Below, one piece after another: positions 51,701-56,598 of a DNA stretch of 56,598 bases. Positions within the stretch are counted from its first letter, which is position 1, and each line of letters begins with the position of its first letter. The notes under the pieces are model-generated. The model saw only the letters and a list, made by a program, of their open reading frames with translations, did not search any database and was not told the DNA's origin. Both the position numbers and the translations under genes were made by a program. The stretch spans positions 1 through 56,598 of the forward strand of contig CAZMXS010000024.1 in the NCBI GenBank assembly GCA_964570325.1. Reading direction: 5' to 3'. This DNA comes from CAZMXS01 sp964570325. Its GTDB lineage: Bacteria; Verrucomicrobiota; Kiritimatiellia; CAIQIC01; CAZMXS01.

Positions 51701-52720
51701 ATGAGCCATACGCTCTCGATCATCGTCGTGACACTGAATGAGGCCCCTCATATAACGCGCCTCAAGCGGGCGATCAATCAACTGCACAACCCGTCGGGCG
51801 TTTCTGTCGAAAGCATCCTCATTGATGGCGGCAGCTCCGACGGCACAGCCGATGCCGCGCGCCGCGCGGGTTTTGACAAGGTGTTTATCCTTCCCGGCGC
51901 GTCAATCCCTTTGTGTCGTAATCGAGGACTCGCCGAGGCGAACGGAAATTGGATCGCCTTCCTCGACGGCGACTGCGAGCCGGCCCCGAACTGGTTGGAA
52001 AATGCCCGGCTTTATCTTGAACCGGAGACGACCATTATCATCGGCTGGCCGGCCGAGCCGCCGGAACCGATGACCTGGGTTCAGGCCGCCTGGCAGTTTC
52101 ACTGGCTCAACAAGAACCGCCAACGCGAGGAATGGAACGGACGATTCGTGATCCGGCAGGAGGGGTTTCGCCTGGTCACCACCCGGAACATGCTTTTTTC
52201 GCGTCCTGTGCTGGCGCGCGTCGGCCGTTTCAACGAAGAACTGATCACCGGCGAGGATACGGACTTTGCCTTTCGCGCTTACCAAGCGGGAATCCCGGTG
52301 CTGGGCATTCCGGCCCTGCGCGTCATTCATTACGGCGAGCCGCGCACCCTGCGAGAGTTCTACCGGCAGCAGGTCTGGCACGCCAATCGGCGCAGTTATC
52401 AGACCATTGCCCAGGCGGGCGGACGCGTCGGGGGCAACGCGCCATTATTCACGAGATTATTCGGTCTGACGCTGCTGCTCTTCATTGCCGGCCTGCTCCT
52501 GTGGATTGTTACGGCCGCGCCATATTGGGGACTATTTCTGCTCCCATTGCCGGCCCTGATTGTCTTGCCGGCTATTGTGATCTGCGGGCGCGGAGGAAAG
52601 TGGCGCCACCTCCCAGCGCTCGCTGTGCTTTATTCGCTTTACGCGATGGCACGCCTGACGGACTGGATGGGGCTTGCCCAAGCCAAACCCAATTGGAAAA
52701 AAACCGAATTGTCGGGGTAG
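51701..52720 (+). CDS. GT2 family glycosyltransferase with C-terminal membrane helices
   Basis: A 339-residue enzyme with L-S-I-I-V-V-T-L-N-E, the I-D-G-G-S-S-D-G-T pocket, the metal motif D-G-D-C-E-P and the acceptor G-E-D-T-D motif. After about residue 240 two or three hydrophobic helices follow, so the protein is membrane-bound. It probably extends the same surface polysaccharide as its neighbours. The ATG at 51701 was chosen because the frame upstream runs over the divergent GT4 start. Confidence 0.87.
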   Translation: MSHTLSIIVVTLNEAPHITRLKRAINQLHNPSGVSVESILIDGGSSDGTADAARRAGFDKVFILPGASIPLCRNRGLAEANGNWIAFLDGDCEPAPNWLENARLYLEPETTIIIGWPAEPPEPMTWVQAAWQFHWLNKNRQREEWNGRFVIRQEGFRLVTTRNMLFSRPVLARVGRFNEELITGEDTDFAFRAYQAGIPVLGIPALRVIHYGEPRTLREFYRQQVWHANRRSYQTIAQAGGRVGGNAPLFTRLFGLTLLLFIAGLLLWIVTAAPYWGLFLLPLPALIVLPAIVICGRGGKWRHLPALAVLYSLYAMARLTDWMGLAQAKPNWKKTELSG

Positions 52721-52801
52721 CCATCAAGCCCGAAGATACGGAGTCCGCATCCCGTTTTCTTTCCGAGGACCACTCGCAGAATCAGTCCGAGGAAGCCTCT
52801 T

Positions 52802-53953
52802 TCACTTCGAACCGTCACGGCCCCTAAACGCCCGGCCGTCTGTTGCATGCTCAATCACGTGGCGATAAATCTCCAGCAACTCCTCGGCCACTTTTGCCGG
52901 TTGATGATTCATTTCCACTCGCCGGCGACCTTCCGCGCCCATCCGCGCCGCGCCAGACGGGTCGGACAGCAGTTGCCGGATCGCCTGGGCCACGGCATGC
53001 TCGTCCCCAATGGGAACCACCAGCCCGCTCCGCGCATGCTCCACCAGCTCGCGGTTGCCGCCGCAGTCCGTCACCACGCAGGGCAACCCGGCGGCCATGT
53101 ATTCCAGGATGGTATTCGACAGCCCCTCGTTAGCCTTGGGCACCAGCACCCCCACCGATGATCGAGCCAGCAACGCCGGGATATCCGGCACATCGCCGAG
53201 AAACGTCACGCGGTCGCTGATCCCCAAATCCTCCGCGAGCCGTTCCATGACCGGACGGTCCGGGCCATCACCCGCAACAATAAACCGGACATCTGCCGCA
53301 TTCGGCGCAACCCGGGCGGCGGCCCGGATGAATAGCGGCCCATCCTTTTCCGGAAACAAACGCGTCACCATAACCACCAACCGGCCAACCGGCAACGGCT
53401 GCGGGAATGGCCGGCCGGCTAAAGCCATGAACTCCGGCAGATCCACAATATTCGGGATACGGGTTATTTTTTCGGCGCGTAACCCGTCGGCAATCAGCGT
53501 GTTCCGAATAACATCCGCATTGACGATCACCGCGCCCGCGCAACGATCGGCCCATGCCATCAACCGCAGCTTCCACGGAGCATAAATCTGGCCCAGGTCG
53601 CGCCGACTGGTAATCAACGAACGCCGGGCCAGCCGCGTTGCCGCCGCTCCGAACACGGCCGCATCCGCGTCCCAAGCGTGCACCACATTATAATTGCCGC
53701 GCCGCATTAGTCTGGCCAGGCTGGCGATGCCGGTCAGCGTGCCCCAAGCCAGCATCCGACGAATCCGGATTTCCGCGACCGGCCCACAGCACCGCTCAAC
53801 CGAATTGAGAAAAAAACCCTCTCGCCGAAAAAGGGCTACCCGCTGAATCAACCCGCGCCGCGCCAGTTCCATCGCCGCGCGCGCGCACTGGCCCTCCGTG
53901 CCACCGCGGATCAGGTTATAGACAATGTGGAGGACTTTGGGAACATGCTCCAT
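52802..53953 (-). CDS. GT4 family glycosyltransferase
   Basis: A 383-residue GT-B enzyme: G-G-T-E-G-Q start of the acceptor domain, H-A-W-D-A-D-A-A-V, V-T-R-L-F-P-E-K-D-G at the linker, V-A-G-D-G-P-D-R and the donor-binding N-E-G-L-S-N-T-I-L-E-Y-M-A-A-G-L-P. It resembles many exopolysaccharide and lipopolysaccharide mannosyl- or galactosyltransferases. The ATG at 53953 is placed at the first conserved strand; the open frame to 54004 carries a hydrophobic stretch that would not suit this cytoplasmic family. Confidence 0.88.
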   Translation of the reverse strand: MEHVPKVLHIVYNLIRGGTEGQCARAAMELARRGLIQRVALFRREGFFLNSVERCCGPVAEIRIRRMLAWGTLTGIASLARLMRRGNYNVVHAWDADAAVFGAAATRLARRSLITSRRDLGQIYAPWKLRLMAWADRCAGAVIVNADVIRNTLIADGLRAEKITRIPNIVDLPEFMALAGRPFPQPLPVGRLVVMVTRLFPEKDGPLFIRAAARVAPNAADVRFIVAGDGPDRPVMERLAEDLGISDRVTFLGDVPDIPALLARSSVGVLVPKANEGLSNTILEYMAAGLPCVVTDCGGNRELVEHARSGLVVPIGDEHAVAQAIRQLLSDPSGAARMGAEGRRRVEMNHQPAKVAEELLEIYRHVIEHATDGRAFRGRDGSK

Positions 53954-54033
53954 AAGCGGAACCCAGCCAAAGAGAAAAACCGCTGCCGCGGCTACTGAAT
54001 ACACACAAGAAACGCAAACGGCCTTGAGCCATA

Positions 54034-55302
54034 CTATTCGCGCCTTTCGTAGCGCATGTCTTCCTTTTCCAACAAGTCACGTATTGCCCGCCCGGTTGCT
54101 TCAGCCGCCAAATGGATGCCTTCAGCGTTCCAGTGCGTGTCATCCGGCCAGTAAAGCAACGCGCCTTCTGCCGCGCGGGCGCGAAATGAACCCAGCAGAT
54201 TAACCGTACGAATTCCGGCTTTTGTCAGTTCCACTTCGATCAAATCCAGGCTGGATGGCGGGATGGGATTGGCGGGAGGATTAAGCTCGGGCGGAATGAG
54301 GTCGCGATAAACATCGGCCGCGTCCGGGATCAGCAACGCCACCAGCGTGATGCCGCGGGACCGGCAATACTCGTTCAAGTGCCGCATCGTGAAAACAACT
54401 TTTGGGATATCGCGATAGGCAGGCGACCACTTCAAATTATCAATCGAATACCGGTAGAACAACAGCGGCTGGCCGACAATCGCGCCGGCTGAAGGCACAA
54501 CTTCCGGTGTAATCCGGTTGAAACAGGCAAAACGCGCGCGATTCCAAAGCCAGCGCGCGGCTTGGGCCATCATCGAACTATTGGGCAGATCCTGGTTAAG
54601 GCGCGCCGGCGCGAACTGCGCCCAATTGATCCGGGCCTGAGCGGCATCCGCCTCGCCGCCAGTGCCGGCAGTCGAAGGCAGATGCGCCAACAGGCCGACA
54701 TACGCCGGCCCGTAGATGTCCATTTCCACCATGCCGAAAATCAGGATCCGCGGCGCAGCCGCCGCCCACCGCTGCCCCTTGATGAACTGCAACAACCCCT
54801 GAAACTGGCCCCGACCGTCCATCGCATGGTTGTAAACCGCAACACCCGATACTTCCGCCAAGCGCGCGCTAAACATATTGGTCATCGGCTCGCCGGTGTT
54901 CATGAAGCTGTCGCCGACCGAAACAACCGGATAATACCGGTTGGTTGTCGGCGGCACATTTCGATATCCGTATTCGTCGCTCAATTCCAGATAGGCCGGA
55001 CGGGCCTGCGCATAACGCCGGTTGAAGGAGGGAATCGCCACCATGCGGGTCAAATTGCCGCCGACTGACGCCGGCCGCGCCACCTGCTGCAAAGGCGCGG
55101 CTGGCCCGGCGCTCCACAACGCTGGATTCAAAACAAATGACTGCTGCCAGCGGAACCAGTGGAAACGAAAAAACCAGTCGCCCGCTCCGAGCAACAACCA
55201 GAACAGACCGACCACGCCGACAATCACCCATGCCGGACCAGGCCGTATTCCCATCGCCGCCGATTGGATCGGATTGTTTTCCAGGGCGTGCATCATGCGC
55301 AC
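54034..55302 (-). CDS. AlgJ/AlgX-like SGNH O-acetyltransferase component
   Basis: A 422-residue protein with one N-terminal membrane anchor (about 25-45), then a periplasmic SGNH-type domain: G-D-S-F with Ser132 and the late D-D-T-H-W-N with D388 and H390, the catalytic triad of alginate acetylation proteins. It should pass acetyl groups, received through an MBOAT protein, onto a polysaccharide. A partial MBOAT gene stands 1 kb upstream on the same strand, with an FkbM methyltransferase between. The start could be the GTG at 55302 or the ATGs at 55296/55293. Confidence 0.82.
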   Translation of the reverse strand: MRMMHALENNPIQSAAMGIRPGPAWVIVGVVGLFWLLLGAGDWFFRFHWFRWQQSFVLNPALWSAGPAAPLQQVARPASVGGNLTRMVAIPSFNRRYAQARPAYLELSDEYGYRNVPPTTNRYYPVVSVGDSFMNTGEPMTNMFSARLAEVSGVAVYNHAMDGRGQFQGLLQFIKGQRWAAAAPRILIFGMVEMDIYGPAYVGLLAHLPSTAGTGGEADAAQARINWAQFAPARLNQDLPNSSMMAQAARWLWNRARFACFNRITPEVVPSAGAIVGQPLLFYRYSIDNLKWSPAYRDIPKVVFTMRHLNEYCRSRGITLVALLIPDAADVYRDLIPPELNPPANPIPPSSLDLIEVELTKAGIRTVNLLGSFRARAAEGALLYWPDDTHWNAEGIHLAAEATGRAIRDLLEKEDMRYERRE

Positions 55303-55479
55303 TTCATGGCGCGAGATTTAGAACCGCGAATCAACATCCTTCCTCCACGGATGGGAAGCTAAACGCTGGTCATCCATTCGATCGGATGGGCAACATCAAA
55401 ATGTCACGGCCCAAGGCGCTATCGAACTCACATGTGGCCGCCAATGGAATAATCCACATAAACCCGCGTCAATTGGCCG
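55303..55479. other. Gap without recognised feature
   Basis: 177 bases between the SGNH gene and the FkbM gene. I find no ORF, hairpin or promoter here that I can defend. Confidence 0.4.
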
Positions 55480-56210
55480 TTACACTCTGCCTACGTCTTC
55501 CCTACCCATGATTTTCTGATTCACCAGCAGGAAGTCCTCCGGCGCCAGGCGGTAGCAGCGTCGGGCGGGAACCAGACCGATCGCGGACAATTCGCGGACG
55601 AAATCATCAACTTCCTTCTCGCTCATGCCGATCGCGCCGCCGTGAGTTTCCAACCATAACTGCCCGATCGGTGGACGGTACCCGGTTGCCAGCCAGTCTT
55701 TCAAGATGTTGAATTCCTCACCCTCGATATCCATTTTCACGTAATCCACAAACGCATGCCCCAATTCCTCCATCAGGTCCGGCAGAGAAAAAAAGCGACA
55801 AATGATTCGCTTTCCATCCGGCCGGTTCAGCAGGCTGCTGGTAAAAACATCCTCGCCGCAAAAAAAACGTGCTCACCACTCTGCGCCGCCAGACCCCAAG
55901 GGTGGAAGGTAAACGCCGGCGGCACCCAAGTGGTCTTCAGCCATGCGGCCACGCGGGGATCGGGGTCAAAGCCCACCACTTTGCAGTTGGCGCGCAGGAT
56001 GATCTCCCGGTCAAAACTGATTTCATTGGCAATGCCAAACGAATAAACCACGCTATCCCGGCTCAACCGGGTCAGGTCCACCCAGGCCCCGCCGGCGCGC
56101 GAACCGATCCAGCGAGGAGAGACGCCCGGACAATTCCAGTGAACATCATCCCGCCACGACCGCCACCGTCCGCGCACGGATCTTTTCAACCGAATCAAAT
56201 AGTCATCCAT
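55480..56210 (-). pseudogene. FkbM-family methyltransferase, frameshifted
   Basis: Two adjacent reading frames form one FkbM methyltransferase. The 5' part has S-F-G-I-A-N-E-I-S-F-D and F-D-P-D-P-R; the 3' part has M-D-I-E-G-E-E-F, the post-motif of FkbM enzymes. The frames part at a run of eight A (55860-55867, T8 on the coding strand): with nine, the reading continues as V-F-F-C-G-E-D-V-F into the second frame without a stop. So one base is missing, by sequencing error, real mutation, or a slippery phase-variable tract. Intact, the enzyme would O-methylate a sugar of the surface glycan. The start is the ATG at 56210 (a TTG at 56216 is possible). Confidence 0.8.
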
Positions 56211-56308
56211 AGCCAATCCATATCCTATTCATGCGGCGCCATTGCCTGTTTGCATGCAACTAGTTTTCCAGCTCTGGACAACGGCACCGGCACTTCCGGA
56301 GCCCGCGA

Positions 56309-56598
56309 CTAAAACTGAAAATACAAAAATGGCGAACTGCTGTTTACCAGGATCACCCCAACACAAAAAACCAGAAGCCCGCATAGCGCCAGCGCAGCGG
56401 CTAACGCCTTGATGCGCGACCCCAGACACCACTCCCAAACCGATCCCGGCTTTGCACCTTGAATCTTGTGCTCGGAACGGCCCATCAATTCCCAACTATT
56501 GGGCGCGCACCAGGTCAATATCAGGCAGCAGCCCAGCAATATGACGGACCAAGGCGCCTCGCGCGCCACGCGCGCGGCGCCTTCCCCCCAGCCATGTA
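56309..56598 (-). CDS. MBOAT-family O-acyltransferase, C-terminal part only
   Basis: The reading frame enters from the window edge and ends at 56309, with about 96 codons visible. It holds two hydrophobic helices, one near the N-P-N/S-W-E-L end typical of MBOAT proteins, and closes with S-P-F-L-Y-F-Q-F, the usual AlgI/PatA-type C-terminus. MBOAT proteins carry acetyl groups across the membrane to a partner such as the SGNH protein at 54034. The catalytic His lies outside the window. Confidence 0.75.
   Translation of the reverse strand, partial: HGWGEGAARVAREAPWSVILLGCCLILTWCAPNSWELMGRSEHKIQGAKPGSVWEWCLGSRIKALAAALALCGLLVFCVGVILVNSSSPFLYFQF

Overview
Organism. The window is GC-rich bacterial DNA that looks like a member of the PVC superphylum, most likely a Kiritimatiellota/Verrucomicrobiota-type anaerobe. 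The best marker is a 52-residue basic protein at 28028-28186 that matches what I remember of the Chlamydiae/Verrucomicrobia small basic protein family. Ferredoxin-containing MinD-type ATPases and NifX-like proteins suggest anaerobic metabolism, and a 17.5-kb gene for a secreted beta-helix protein fits this lineage. The phylum assignment is inference.

Layout. (1) 1-4700: the 5' end of a gene leaving the window, three GT2 glycosyltransferases on the minus strand and a small lipoprotein. (2) 4724-9821: a cytoplasmic GH13 glucanohydrolase diverging from two overlapping SPFH-domain membrane proteins. (3) 9982-21601: a plus-strand cluster behind a good sigma-70 promoter that overlaps a palindrome. 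It encodes a DUF134 regulator, a NifX-like protein, a Gly-rich DUF5320-like protein, a Cys/Met gamma-family PLP enzyme, a small ABC-type ATPase, two MinD ATPases with double ferredoxin inserts, an Mrp-NifX fusion, a Prx6-type peroxiredoxin, a small Cys-rich ORF, a cysteine desulfidase-like protein, a SAM methyltransferase, two DUF364 proteins and a metallo-beta-lactamase-fold protein. Many junctions are 4-base stop/start overlaps. (4) 21706-29416: minus-strand housekeeping genes (purA-uppS-cdsA-rseP, proS, the small basic protein, nrdR with an unknown partner). (5) 29507-47059: one 5850-residue exported protein made of 13 tandem units of about 425-480 residues. (6) 47270-49152: trpC and prfB, the latter with the classical +1 frameshift site. 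(7) 49280-56598: a surface polysaccharide locus with a GT39-like membrane transferase, two GT4 and one GT2 glycosyltransferases, an AlgJ/AlgX-like SGNH protein, a frameshifted FkbM methyltransferase and the end of an MBOAT acyltransferase.

How the genes may work together. Region 3 combines two possible sulfur-releasing enzymes, three Fe-S-type P-loop ATPases, two NifX-like domains and two putative metal-chelation proteins. It reads as a machine for building or moving a metal-sulfur cofactor, probably metal- or redox-regulated; this is the best candidate for an undescribed system. Regions 1 and 7 make and decorate (O-acetylation, O-methylation) an exported polysaccharide. The giant beta-helix protein may sit in or act on that surface. 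No tRNA, rRNA, transposase, integrase or CRISPR array was recognised.
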